A stretch of 64,000 nucleotides of DNA, taken from the NCBI GenBank assembly GCA_963575745.1, contig CAUYUJ010018040.1:122501-186500 (forward strand), written 5' to 3'. The notes below the pieces were generated by a model. The model did no database searches. It was given only the letters and a program-made list of their open reading frames with translations, and was not told where the DNA came from. Position 1 is the stretch's first letter; every line of letters starts with the position of its first letter. Source of the stretch: Prorocentrum cordatum (Eukaryota; Sar; Dinophyceae; Prorocentrales; Prorocentraceae). The translations under genes were made by a program, and so were the position numbers. Shown here one piece after another: positions 40,445-50,733 of the stretch.

Positions 40445-41240
40445 TATAGTGCACCTTCGGCGGCAGCTTCGGCAGCCGTGAGTGCGTTCGCTGTGTAATT
40501 TAGGATTCGCCCGTAGCCCGGGTTGACCTCTGACGCCGCGTGCGCCTTCTTTTGCGGCTGCGGAATAAAAAAGCATCCGAGTCCAACGCCGCCCTGCCGC
40601 CGACCACAGCCTCGTTGCGGCCCCCGGGCTTTCGCCCTCAGTCCCTGGCGTCTGTTGGTGTCCGCGCTGGCTCCTTTGAGCCTGGTGAGGTAAACCTGGC
40701 GTCCCGGTGATTTGCACGCCGACCAGCTCCAGTTAACGTGCTCGCATGTTCCTGGCCCCGTGCCCCCGGACGCTGCCATAGCCTGGCCGTGTTTGCAGCT
40801 GCCGTCTTGCAGCGGTGGGATGCACCTCAACGTGGTTTGCTCATGAGTGGTTGAGCCTTCTTGTTCAACCACCTGAGGTTGCCACTGTTGGCATGCGACA
40901 CGTGTGCGCCGGGCTGTTTGCTCAGCCCCACGCTATGCCGTGCTTTGCTCGGGTGGTTCGTTTACCTCTGGCGCCTGCCGCGATAAAGGTGCAATTCGCT
41001 TACCTTCCCGGTGATCTCGCCCCCTGAACGGTTGCTCTTCAGCCGCCTGGCACACCTGGCACCGCTTGCAGCTCTGCCTTCAGTCCCCAGCGTCGCTCGG
41101 CGTCCCTCGGCGGCAGTTTCGGCGGCGGTTGGTTCGCGTTTCGGTAATTGAGTTTGGCTCGTTGCCCAGGCTGACTTCGGACGCCGCCTGCGTTTCCGCT
41201 TGCGGCCGCGACGAAAAACATCCTAGTCCAGCGACGGTTC
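40445..41240 (+). repeat. two copies of a ~140-bp repeat (family K)
   Basis: The copies at about 40448-40590 and 41097-41235 share TTCGGCGGCAG-TTCGGC, GTAAT-T-GG-TTCG, TGAC-TC-GACGCCGC-TGCG and the right end AAAA-CATCC-AGTCCA. A shorter relative of the right end (AAAAAAGTATCCCAGTCCAC) is at about 39096. The two full copies are about 645 bp apart in the same orientation. Between them no gene is recognised. Confidence 0.7.
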
Positions 41241-42016
41241 TTTGGCGCATTGCCTTGATGAGGCAGGTGTAGAAACAGACGGTGCCACAGAGAGGGATGG
41301 ACGCCTCCATAGGCTCTATCCCCATCACTTGCACGCCCCCTTTTCGTGTTTTCCCCAGTGCCGAAGGCTCCCCCCCCGCAGGAGCGCCGCGGTGGCCCCT
41401 GTGGTTGGTTTGTGGATACCTTTTCCGCGCCACCAGCAATGTATGCGGTTCCTGGTGACATACAGTCGGGGCGCTGACGAAGGAACCCTGTTCGTTTGGG
41501 AGGGGCTCGGGTTCCCTTGATTGTTGTGCAGTTTGCCTCAGGTTTCCCCGAGGCTTTCCAGGGGAAATCGAAGTCAACGTTTGGGGGAAAGGGGCCTCGT
41601 TCCTTATGCCGGGTTCCTGAGGTATGCGCCCCGACTGTCGTGTGGCTCTTTTCGGGGCTCTTCTGGAGTCTGGAATGTTCGGATTCTCCTCATGCCCACA
41701 TGAGGCCCTCGTGGGCGGATGTATTTCATGACGCCGTCCCCCTGGGCGTACGACGACCCGCCACTTGGGGCACTCTTGGTGCGACCTGGGGGGCTCTTGA
41801 GGGCCTTCGCGAGGTCTTGAAGCCCGTTTGTGCCTCGCTTGAGGCTCCCTTGGGCTTCATTGATTTCGCGCGCCTCCTCAACAACCCATCAAAAGTGACA
41901 ATTCGAGACGCCCGCGTCATTTTAGATTGTTTCGTTATTCATGGATGTATGTTTATCGGTGGGTTCTTCGGTAGACATGGCCAGAGCATCTCAGTGCCGC
42001 GTGGAGACATGGCGCC
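41241..42016. other. unassigned; weak family B words at 41640-41860
   Basis: GGGGCTCTTCTGG, GGGGCACTCTTGG and GAGGCTCCCTTGGGC words mark a diluted family B block. No gene is recognised. Confidence 0.45.
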
Positions 42017-42591
42017 GTGTTGGTCCTATTTTTCGCCATCTTGGAGGCCACCTGGAGTTATCTAAGGCCATATCGGGGGCCAGCGAAACCTTTAGTTTCG
42101 CATGCTTCTAGGTTACTTCTCCTGATAGACGGGCTGACCTCCCAGTCGCCCCCTGGCTATCAGTTCTTCGCCTGGCAGATCCACTACGTCACGATTGTGG
42201 TAAGCCAGAAGGCGCGCGCGATCGCCTCCCTGATGGTGCTGCTTACGTCGTCGTTCCCCTCGTCCCGCGCAGCGCCTCGGCACTACCGCCGGCACTTATT
42301 CAGATTCGCGCAGACACCAACGACAGAGCCCTAGCTCTGTACGGCGGATCCTACGACCATTACGACGGAAACCCCAGTTTGTCTGAGCATGCGCGGGGTT
42401 TCGATGACGTGGATTTCACATCGTTTGACATGTGTGTCGCCTCCAGCGGAGGCAGCAGCGCACCGACGCCCAGCCCGACGTCCACACCAACGCAGCCATC
42501 GCCGCAGGGCCCGGCGTCCGCACGCCAACGACTCCCCCCGAGTTCGGCGGGGGATGTTTTTGGTAAACTCGTATGGGATAGCACACCTTAG
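42017..42591 (+). CDS. possible two-exon gene fragment
   Basis: An open frame ends with GYQFFAWQIHYVTIV at 42199, exactly before a consensus donor GTAAGC (42200). If spliced to TTATTCAG|ATT (exon from 42304) the frame continues in phase as IRADTNDRALALYGGSYDHY and later FDDVDFTSFDMCVASS, then a Thr/Pro-rich stretch (APTPSPTSTPTQPSPQ) and a stop at 42589. The spliced product would have a Pro/Thr linker typical of extracellular or low-complexity regions. No family is recognised. The evidence is only frame continuity and splice consensus, so this is a tentative model; the upstream boundary is unknown. Confidence 0.28.
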
Positions 42592-42694
42592 GCGATGCTC
42601 AAGAAAACTTAACGTTTCAATTCAATTCCTAAGATGTTGATGGAAATTCTGGGTATGAATTTCCTAGCCCATGATTTCTTAAGCATTTCGCAGG

Positions 42695-43476
42695 GTGTAC
42701 GCCCTGGCGGAAATACTACATTCTGTCGGAAACTGGAACATGTACATGACCAGTGGCGGGCCGTTTTTCAATCCTACGACTTTTCGAGGGTCGGGAACAA
42801 CGTCGGGGTGGTCTGGTTTTCTCCCCGCTTTCGCTGGGAAACAGCGAAACGTGTATACACCAGGATCCCGTATTTACCAGGGTCCGCTGTCCTGTGCGAA
42901 TTTCAGCGCAGGGTCGGAAGAAGCGTCGGTGTCTGGAGTTCGTTTCCCTAGTCTGGCCGCCCAGTTGATTTGAAAGTTGGTTCAGGCCCTGAATATTCAT
43001 ATCATTGGGAACCGTACGGACAGTCTAGGATTGGTCCATCTCTTCTGGACGGGACAGCAGGGGTTAACTCAAGGTGCGCTGGTGCAGACCCCTCAGACGC
43101 CGCCTGTCCCGTGGATGTGGCCACGTGGTACCCGCGGAGTGGAGCAGCATTTGAAGTCGCAGGCATCACAGATGTGCTTCAGGTCCGACCAACGCCGGCA
43201 CCCACTTCCCCAACAGTGGCCCCAACGGGCGTCGTTTCTGGTGCTGGCGCCCCTCACCTTAGCAGCATGCGCGGGGAGAAGACTCTGCTTCGTGTGCCTG
43301 ATTTGGCTCAGCCTGCGCGGGCGCTGCTACCAGTCGAGGCTGATGCTGGGCGCATGGGTGGTGTGTGTGTGTGTGTCCTGTCAAGCCAGTGCAATTCCGT
43401 GCGACCCCGCACTGGACCCCGAGGGAACACGTTGAAAACTCGAAGCGTTGGATGTGGTTCGGGCTCGCCGATTTGA
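42695..43476 (+). other. possible further exons of an unidentified gene
   Basis: After an acceptor-like TTTCGCAG (about 42693) an open frame reads VYALAEILHSVGNWNMYMTS to a stop at 42973. A second frame after GGTTCAG (about 42983) reads GPEYSYHWEPYGQSRIGPSL and then TPAPTSPTVAPTGV. The Pro/Thr stretch recalls the fragment just upstream. Competing frames are open over the same stretch, so coding is uncertain. Confidence 0.22.
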
Positions 43477-44401
43477 AGGCGACATGCAAGAACAAGGGCA
43501 CGGAATACCTCAACGTCTACGTCCGTAGTGTCGGCCACAGTGGGCACGAAATCGGAGGATTGCTCGGCCTCGGCGTCCACGCGGCCGTTGCCGAACGACG
43601 GAGTCAGTGCGCCCACCCACACGTTGCCGTAGTCGTTTCCTCGTTAGCGAAGGCGGAGTGAGCTACGCCTTTAAGAAACATTTCAGACGGAGAGGAAGAG
43701 AAGGCGACAGTCAATATGTACCCCACAGCAATATTGATTTCCAGTAGTCCAAGCGTTGCTCGGGCGTGTGCATTGGCCAAGGCCCATACAAGCGGCGCTG
43801 CCACTCTGGCTAGGCAGCCTCGCCCGCCGCCTCCCATCTCCCCCCCTATCCTGGTGTCATCGTTTAGACCACGGGCAGCCAATCTGTACGCCCAACCAGA
43901 TAGGGTCTATATTGGGTTGGGGACTGTAGATTTCTGACAATATCTGTGCCCCCTGCCTTTCCCTTCGGCCCTCCATATTGTTTGTGCCCTCTCAACCATC
44001 TGCGTTTTGCCCGAGCTGGCTTACCCCGTTTGTTTTCAGATCCTTCCAGAATCCCAGTATGCAGTGCACCTATACTTCCTCCCTCCCACATTCCACGTCC
44101 CTTTCACGCCAGAGTGCAATACTGTCTGTTGTGCGTGGGTCGAGTGCGCGTGACAGCTCAACATCGTCGTCGAGTTAGTGGCAGCGGAGCCTGTAACGAT
44201 TCATTGGACCACGTGGACAGGGGAATACGCACAATCCGAAAGGGAGGTTGGCGAGCAACGCGACGCCGGTGGCACAGATCGCGAGTCCCCACCAGAAAAT
44301 GACGGGCATATTCCATAGGTGACATATAAGCGTGGAAGATGAAATTCGTGCTGTGGAGTAGCATGATGGATGTTTCCAAGAACATATGGGGAGCCTGGGT
44401 G
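43477..44401. other. unassigned sequence
   Basis: No motif-bearing ORF and no shared repeat. The minus-strand ORF over 44158-44565 is probably the shadow of the gag-like pseudogene. Confidence 0.4.
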
Positions 44402-44899
44402 TCACGCAAGTTGCCAAGCAGAACCGACGCATCCATATCATACATGGAGTTCGAGGACATCATCTGAGAAAGGTGGTTGCGTAATATCAGAGGTATTATC
44501 GACGAGGCGTTTGCACCGTATTTGGAGCAGACGACGCCGCAGGCCTTCGGGAAGGCTGTGTACACCAGCTACTCCGAGAGGGGGGATATCATGCTAGAGT
44601 ATACCCTGGTGGTGGCGACTCTGTTCAATGAGCTGAAGCGCGAAGGAGTGTAACTACCTGCGGAGGCGGTGGGCTACATCATGATGCGGCGCGCCAGGGC
44701 CGGCGACGCAGACGCGGACATGGTCAAAGTCTAGACGGCGGGTAGCGTCGCCGAACATGAAGCCATCAGTCCCTTGCGCAAGCTAGAAATGGGCATGGTG
44801 GACAAGAGCGACGCGCAGTTCTTCGGCAGCGACGGGGAGCACACGGTGGACGGCGAGGAGGGCCACCCGGTCGCGGACCCAGAGCTGGACGACGATTGT
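44402..44899 (+). pseudogene. gag-like retroelement polyprotein fragment
   Basis: One plus-strand frame stays protein-like for about 165 codons despite three stops (TGA 44465, TAA 44651, TAG 44732). Recognisable strings are IIDEAFAPYLEQTTPQAFGK, LEYTLVVATLFNELKREGV and VGYIMMRRARAGDADADMVK. This helical pattern resembles the gag-like N-terminal region of copia-type polyproteins common in dinoflagellates; that assignment is from memory of the general pattern and is tentative. The frame ends in GDGEEGHPV-type acidic sequence immediately before GTAAGT (44900), a consensus splice donor. No protease, integrase or RT follows, so it is an isolated fragment. Confidence 0.45.
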
Positions 44900-45341
44900 G
44901 TAAGTCCATTTGGGCCATTATGGTGATTCCGCTCCTTGCGAACGGGTTTTTTCGACTCCCCAAAAATGGCCCCGCGAGACCGCCCCGCGGCCGCCAGCGG
45001 CCATTTTCTTGATTAGCAAACACGGCAATCGTTCATAAAACGAAGCACCGAAAACAGCATTCGCGCGTGTTGCATACACACGAAAACCATTACCGAGCCA
45101 ACCAAACACGCCCAAATCGCACGTCCAGTAAGCAGAGAATCGGTTTCCTGGTGCATCGCATGTGTCCATTCTACAAAAAGATGCATACGAAATTGTGCTC
45201 TCGCCCCGGCGTCGCGCCGATCCGATCAGAGAATGGGAAGGGACAACGAACCAAAAACACAGACACAACCGTAAAACCGCACTGGCCCAAATCGGTTTGG
45301 GTTTCGGCCTGTTGGACGGGGCGCGTGCGGCCTTCGAGCCC

Positions 45342-45640
45342 ATGCCGTGCTGGCGGTGCGGCCAGCGGGCTCAGCAGCCCCGCTGGGTGCCCTGCTGCGC
45401 GGCGCCGGCGAGGCTCTCGGAGTCCCTCGGCGTCCGCGTCGTCGAAGGCGTCGCGCTGGTGCCGTTCTGCCAGACGTGCTGGCGCCCCTCCTCCTCATCT
45501 TCTCCCTTCCTCCTCTCCTGCCTCCATCCCCTGCGGCCCGGGTTGCTGGACCAGCTCTTCCACTTCCTGGTGCGCGTGCGGGGGCACCCAGGTGCTCCCA
45601 GGAGGGAGAATGGGTCTGGTTTGGGGAGTGTTTCGGAGAG
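45342..45640 (+). CDS. possible exon with a Cys-rich (zinc-ribbon-like) motif
   Basis: From ATG 45342 the frame reads MPCWRCGQRAQQPRWVPCC, then SLGVRVVEGVALVPFCQTCW, giving CxxC, CC and CxxC spacing that could bind zinc. The frame continues through a Ser-rich part. A separate frame at about 45890-45984 (GDALAEEALAALALQLQRQ) could be a downstream exon. No family is recognised, and the start and splice sites are unknown. High GC at third positions supports coding weakly. Confidence 0.3.
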
Positions 45641-45647
45641 CTCTGAG

Positions 45648-45690
45648 CTCTGGTTTGCTCTGAGCTCTGAGCTCAGAGCAAACCAGAGCA
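45648..45690. other. 43-bp perfect palindrome
   Basis: Arms of 21 bp: GCTCTGGTTTGCTCTGAGCT + C at 45648-45668, and its exact reverse complement at 45670-45690, around a single T. Additional GAGCTCTGA words flank it. Such perfect palindromes form cruciforms and are often unstable. Confidence 0.9.
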
Positions 45691-46029
45691 AACGCATGTT
45701 GGATATGAAATCTAGTGACTGTGTTTGGGATTGTTTGGGGGGGAACTCGCACGGTCCTGAGGGAAACTTGTCCTAGAGGTTTTTCCTCGTCTTCGGCCTC
45801 CAGGGGCCCTCGGCGGGCCTTGGGGCCGCTGCGCATCGATGCAGGACGACGGGGGGGGCGAGGAGTCACGAGGAGGAGCCGCGCTCCCGCCCGAGGTGCG
45901 GCGGGGGACGCCCTCGCGGAGGAGGCGCTGGCCGCGCTCGCGCTGCAGCTGCAGCGGCAGGACGACGGGGAAGAAATGGTTTGATTTAGGGCGGATTTCA
46001 GTTGAGTCAGTTGAGTGTTTTTGTGTTTT

Positions 46030-46255
46030 GATGCCGACGACGATTGTAATGATGGTGGTTCTCAAATCGTAGTGCTGATGGTGGTGGCGATGGTGATGGT
46101 GACGATGGTGGTGCTCATCGCATCCAGAATCACCATCATCACCATCACCATCATCACCATCACAACCGCCCTCACCATACCATCATCACCATCCCCATCA
46201 TCATCATCATCACCATCCATACCATCAGCATCGCCATCACCATCACCATCGTCAC
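46030..46255 (+). repeat. (GAT)n/(ATC)n microsatellite with strand switch
   Basis: GATGGTGGTGATGGTGATG words to about 46115 are followed by CATCATCACCATC words to 46255. The right half is roughly the reverse complement of the left, so the tract can fold on itself. It ends next to the SL-relic at 46264. Confidence 0.9.
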
Positions 46256-46263
46256 CATTGTGG

Positions 46264-46282
46264 TCCGTAGGACTTGGCTCAA
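46264..46282 (+). other. candidate degenerate spliced-leader relic
   Basis: TCCGTAG (46264-46270), GAC, then TTGGCTCAA (46274-46282) matches the first 7 and a later 9 bases of the leader, with a 2-nt deletion and changed middle. It lies immediately upstream of, and in the same orientation as, the long zinc-finger/hAT-like frame. Confidence 0.6.
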
Positions 46283-46283
46283 A

Positions 46284-49200
46284 ATAGTGTCGTCGTCCGC
46301 TGGGGCGGTTTCCCCGAGCCCCCCGGCCTCGTCGCCCTCTCCTTCTTCGAGGGCAGCTTCGCCGAGCCGTGCTTCTTCTTCGAGGGCAGCTTCGCCGAGC
46401 CGTGCTTCTTCTTCAAGGGCAGCTTCGCCGAGCCCTGCTTCTTCTTCAAGGGCAGCTTCGCCGAGCCCGAGCCCGAGCCCTGCGGCCTCGTCGAGGGCAG
46501 CTTCGCCAAGCCGCGGCAGCTGCAACAGCTCGGACGCCGATGCCGACGTAGGGTCCGACGCCGACGGCGCCGACGGAGTTGCCGACGCAGCGGGATCCGA
46601 AGAGGACAGCGGTTCCAACAGCGGCTCCGACATCGGCTCCGAAGAGGACAGCGGCTCCAGCAGCGAGGCAGCCGCGGCTGCGAGAGCGAAGGCGAAGGCC
46701 GCCCCGAGCAAAGTAGCCGAGCAGTTCCCGCCTTCGCTGTCCATGACCTTGGAGGAGCACGTCGCCAGCCACGACTACCCAAAGCACGTCTCCACCTGCG
46801 GCGCTGGCAAATTTTGGAAGAACAAGAAGAAGTGGAGCGCCTCGATGTCTGCGACGAATCCAGTAACACTGAAGAGTGAAACTTGGATAGGCTGCGTTGG
46901 TGGTCGATTTGCAGTCTGCTTGTTCTGGTCGGCGTTCAAGGGCGCTCGTTGCAAATCCACCATGGGCCAGGGATCCGCGAGTTTCCAGCGCAAGGAAAAC
47001 CTCGTGCGCCACGCACAGTGCGAGGAGCACCAGGCAGCAGAAGCGGCGTGGAAAGAGCGGATTCGAGCGGAAGGTGCGCACCAGGGTCTCCCCGTATCTG
47101 TGTTCTCCACAACGGCTGCATCAGCTGCAGCAGCTGCACCGGCCGTGGCGCCTGCGCCCGCCGTCGTCCGCAACGCCGACCAGCGCCCTGGTTGCCGCGC
47201 AGCGGTCGCCACCCGTGCAATGTTGGAGACAACCAGTTCCTTCAGTAGTTTCGACGCGCGGCGGGATGCGTTCGTTGGGGGCGACCGCCAAGTTTTGGAG
47301 TCTAGTCGGCAGCGCCGAAGGCTGGTGACCACCATGGCTCAGCACGAGAAGATCATCACGCAGAGGATCCTCAAACATGGTGTTGTTTTTCGTTTGGCTG
47401 CGGACGGCCTCGACCGCGCGTACCAGGTCGAAATTGGCACCGTGTTGTGGTCGATTCCGGAGGCTTTGGACTTCCTCCCAAGTTACGGTCTCAAGGCAGG
47501 CTGGCTGGAACAGCTGGGCCCCAGAGGGCCCTGGATCGTGGATCGGGTGATCGGGGCGCGGGAGTTCCCGCGGGGCATGGACTGCGACGGCGAGGCTTCC
47601 ATGCTGGAGGAGTGCGTCCGTCGCGCGTGCCAGACGGCAGGCGGGGAGCGGGGCGGGGACTTGCACCGGCATGTGCGACAGGAGACTCGGGCATGGTGCA
47701 GCGACGGGGCGGATCTAAGTGCACCCGTGGCTGCAACAAATACGTTCCCTGGGCTGGCGTTTCACGCGTGGGGCGAGTCTCACTCGCCCCAGAAGGTTCT
47801 GGCCAATTCGATTAGAGGAGACAGCGAAATAACGACCACGGACGAGCTGCTGGTAACGGGTAAGAAGCCGCCAAGTCTGGCCAAGTTCCTGACTACCTCC
47901 ACCGTGTTCCGCAACGCACTCGGGGAGCAGCAGCTGGTGGAAGACGGCGCTGCGTTCGTCAAAAACTTCGGCTGGGCCCCCCAGCATTTCAACAGTCGGG
48001 CGAGGCCCCGTGCACGGGAAAGTCGGCGTTGGGAAGTCATTTTCGAGGCGCTCGGAGCGGAGCCCCAGGGGAATGACAAAGATCGGCGCGTTCTCGCCCG
48101 ACATATTCTGGAAGGGCTCGGGGGCGAGAACAGTTCGCGCCTGCTCCTGGGGGGGTTGCTGGCCGACTTGAGCGCGGAGCACTACTCCTGGGTCGCCACC
48201 GGAGACAAGAGCAACCCCGACGCTGCCAGCGTTCAATCCAGGGCCGCCGCTTTCCTCTCCAAGCTGGATACATTGTTCGTCCAGGGGGATATTCTGGCCA
48301 TCCCCGACGCGTTTACTGGCGTCACCCTCAAGTTTCTGAAGGCCACGAAGCGGTTCGTGCGCGGCACTGGCGCCCAGACCGTTGGTATCGGCGATTGGAG
48401 CACGGGGGCCCGAGCCAGCGAAGCCGTCCACGCGGCTTTTCGACGAGTGCAGGGGATCGTGGCCAATGTGAAGGAGAACATGAAGCTATATCGGCCAGAG
48501 CATTCTTGGTTGCACGTCTTTACAGCCTTTCGCTTGCCTTCCCCCCATGTCCCTGTCTGCAACAGCAGAGCATGCAACAGAGGCCGAGGCTTGTTTGAAG
48601 CGCATTTGCCAGGCGGCAGACCTCCCCGAGCAGAAGGCAATCTCCCAGCTGCGGCAAATGTTGCCCCGTGCCGAGGTGCATCATCGAAACGGGGGCACCA
48701 CGCGGCAGGCTTGGGGCCGCGCTGCGGTGGAGTGGCCCGAGCTCCCCAGCGGCCGTCGCCTCGTGGAGCTCTTCCTTGTATGGAAAATGAGCACGGGCAA
48801 CTTGGAGAGGCGATTCCGCCGTTTCTCGGAGGTGCATTGCCCCGAGAGGGCGCGGCTCCTCGACGTGTCCGTCGAGGAGTGCACGCTCGTGGACCAGGCG
48901 CCCTCCAGCAGGTTGCTGCGCACGTGGCTCGACGGCAACGACGAGAGCAGCTCTGCCGCCAGTCGTTGGTACAGGCATGTGCTCAAGCTACATGAGGTCG
49001 CGCAGGGGAAGATCGCGCCGCTGAGGGGGGCCGAGAGGCGCGACAAGGGAAGCACGCGGAAGCCTGGGGCAGCACGTCGGACAGAGGTAGGCTTCGGGCG
49101 CAGGCGAGCAGCTGCCGTCGACGCCATGGTGGCCGCTTCCCCGAGCAAGCGCGCCCGCCTTCTCGCGGAGGGCGCCCCCGATCTCGCTGCGCCGGCTCAG

Positions 49201-50025
49201 GGGGCGGCCCAGGCGAGCGGCGCAGATCCAGTCGGGCCCGCTGCAAACGTCGTCGCCGCCGTCGCCAAGCGGGAGGCCAAGATCCGAGAGCGCAATCTTG
49301 GAGGGGCGAAGGCCGCCGCCAAGGCCAGGAGTACCCGAGAGGAGAAAGTCCTGCGCAGTGCCAGGCCAGCTGCGGGCCGTGACGCTGACTTGCTGCCCCC
49401 CCCCCCCCCGCGCCCCGCTGGGCTCATGCTGGCTCGCGTGGTAGATGGGGGCGCTCGCAGCAAGGCGCAGCGCTTGCGTTTCAAGGTGTTTCAGGGCCCC
49501 GTGGACTTCCTGGACTATCTTGCAAGTCATACGGCCCAGGGGAAGGAAGAAGGGGAACGTAGTCTTGGCGCCAACAGCTGACACCGACCATTGCATCGCC
49601 GCCCAGATCGTAGCAGCGTTCACGGGAGCTTTTTTTTCACAGCGCCGACTGACTTTGCACGGGGGGATTTTCCAAAAGGCATCAAGTACACGGAGAAGCT
49701 TCGGAACTCGAGCAAGAGCTACCACGTGGCTGTAACAGAGGCTCTCGCGGAAGACCTGCCTACACTGCCCCACGTTTTGCGAGCGCTTGCCCAGACGCCG
49801 AGTGGGTGTGTGATCTATTACAAGAGCCCCAGGAAGCTCTGCAAGTTCTTCAAGAGGCAGGCCAATCCCCGCCTGGCGCAGCGAACTTGCGTGCTGTGTC
49901 GCTCGGGAGAAGAAGCGGGTGTCGACAGAGCCGTCAGACAGCTCTACAACAGCCCGAGGAACTGGGTTCTGCGTTTCGACGCGACGGTCGCAGCACTGTG
50001 CCCAGGCATCATGGCCGTGCCATAG
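46284..50025 (+). pseudogene. long zinc-finger, hAT-transposase-like gene, frameshifted
   Basis: One coding trend runs through four frame segments. Segment 1 (to about 48540) has a Ser-rich acidic N-terminus with SPSRASSSRAA repeats, a first conserved ATG at 46741 (MTLEEHVASHDYPKHVSTC), and a Cys/His finger (GSASFQRKENLVRHAQCEEH, about 46970). It then has LAADGLDRAYQVEIGTVLW (about 47400) and LLLGGLLADLSAEHYSWVAT (about 48150). Segment 2 (48547-49510) contains LVELFLVWKMSTGNLERRF (about 48760), which resembles the hAT C-terminal dimerisation motif, then a basic tail. The signal shifts near 49530 (GNVVLAPTADTDHC) and again at an 8-T run at 49630 (FPKGIKYTEKLRNSSKSYHV), ending at 50025. The TTF/BED-like finger plus STG-ER motif suggests a hAT-derived transposase; this is inference. 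Frame changes may be decay, introns or homopolymer errors. Confidence 0.5.
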
Positions 50026-50330
50026 TTTGTTGAAAAAGAGCGCCGCCCAACGTCGTCCGACCTTACCTCCCCCCCTGCGCCCCTCAGTGGGCGCCGCTGC
50101 CGCGGGCGGCGCTGCCCGCCGCTGGGGGCCTGAAGGTCGCCGATGGGGGGGGGGGGCTGCTGTTGCCCGTGGCGGCGGTTGTCGGCGGCGAGGGTGGGAG
50201 GATGGGGGCGGGAAGCATCCGGCGCCCAGGGCCGCCCTCAGGAGGAGGGGGATGGGGGGGGTGATGGGGCTGAAGGAGGAGGGGGGAGCAGGACGAGGCA
50301 GGAGCAGCGACGAGGCCGTCTTCCCCGCTG

Positions 50331-50655
50331 CAACATCCGCTGCAACAGCCGCTGCAACAGCCGCTGCAACAGCCGCTGCAACAGCCGCTGCAACAGCCGC
50401 TGCAAGAGCCGCTGCAACAGCCGCTGCAACAGCCGCTGCAACAGCCGCTGCAACAGCCGCTGCAACAGCCGCTGCAACAGCCGCTGCAACAGCCGCTGCA
50501 ACAGCCGCTGCAACAGTCGCCGCAACAGCCGCTACAACAGCCGCTGCAACAGCCGCTGCAACAGCCGCTGCAACAGCCGCTGCAACAGCCGCTGCAACAG
50601 CCGCTGCAACAGCCGCTGCAACAGCCGCTGCAACAGACGCTGCGACAGCCGCTGC
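50331..50655 (+). repeat. 12-bp minisatellite (CTGCAACAGCCG), about 27 copies
   Basis: An almost perfect array with rare single changes (AAGAGC, CAGTCG, CTACAAC, CAGACG). As 12 is a multiple of 3, all six frames are open or nearly so (Ala/Thr, Cys/Asn/Ser/Arg and Leu/Gln repeats). The long ORFs on both strands here, including one continuing to 48988 on the minus strand, are therefore not evidence of a gene. Confidence 0.96.
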
Positions 50656-50677
50656 AGTAGTAGAGCACACCCAGCTT

Positions 50678-50705
50678 TCCTGTAGCGCAAGCACCTCGGC
50701 TCAAG
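50678..50705 (+). other. weak spliced-leader relic candidate
   Basis: TCCTGTAGC at the left and GGCTCAAG at the right match the leader's two ends, but about 6 extra bases and several mismatches lie between them. It ends 28 nt before the ATG at 50734, a sensible 5' UTR length for a dinoflagellate mRNA. The match alone would not be convincing; the position is the main support. Confidence 0.35.
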
Positions 50706-50733
50706 GCATTTCTTGCAGCGCCTGCAGGCTGCC

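Noticed and set aside
44158-44565. Minus-strand ORF of 135 codons
   Set aside because: Starts from GTG and lies antisense to the gag-like frame, which has the better protein pattern.
50331-50655. Possible CRISPR-like array
   Set aside because: Units are directly contiguous 12-mers without spacers, and the context is eukaryotic.
48988-50694. 568-codon minus-strand ORF and the plus-strand ORF 49919-50800
   Set aside because: Both owe their length to the 12-bp CTGCAACAGCCG array, which is open in all frames; the plus-strand segments to 50025 show the real coding trend.
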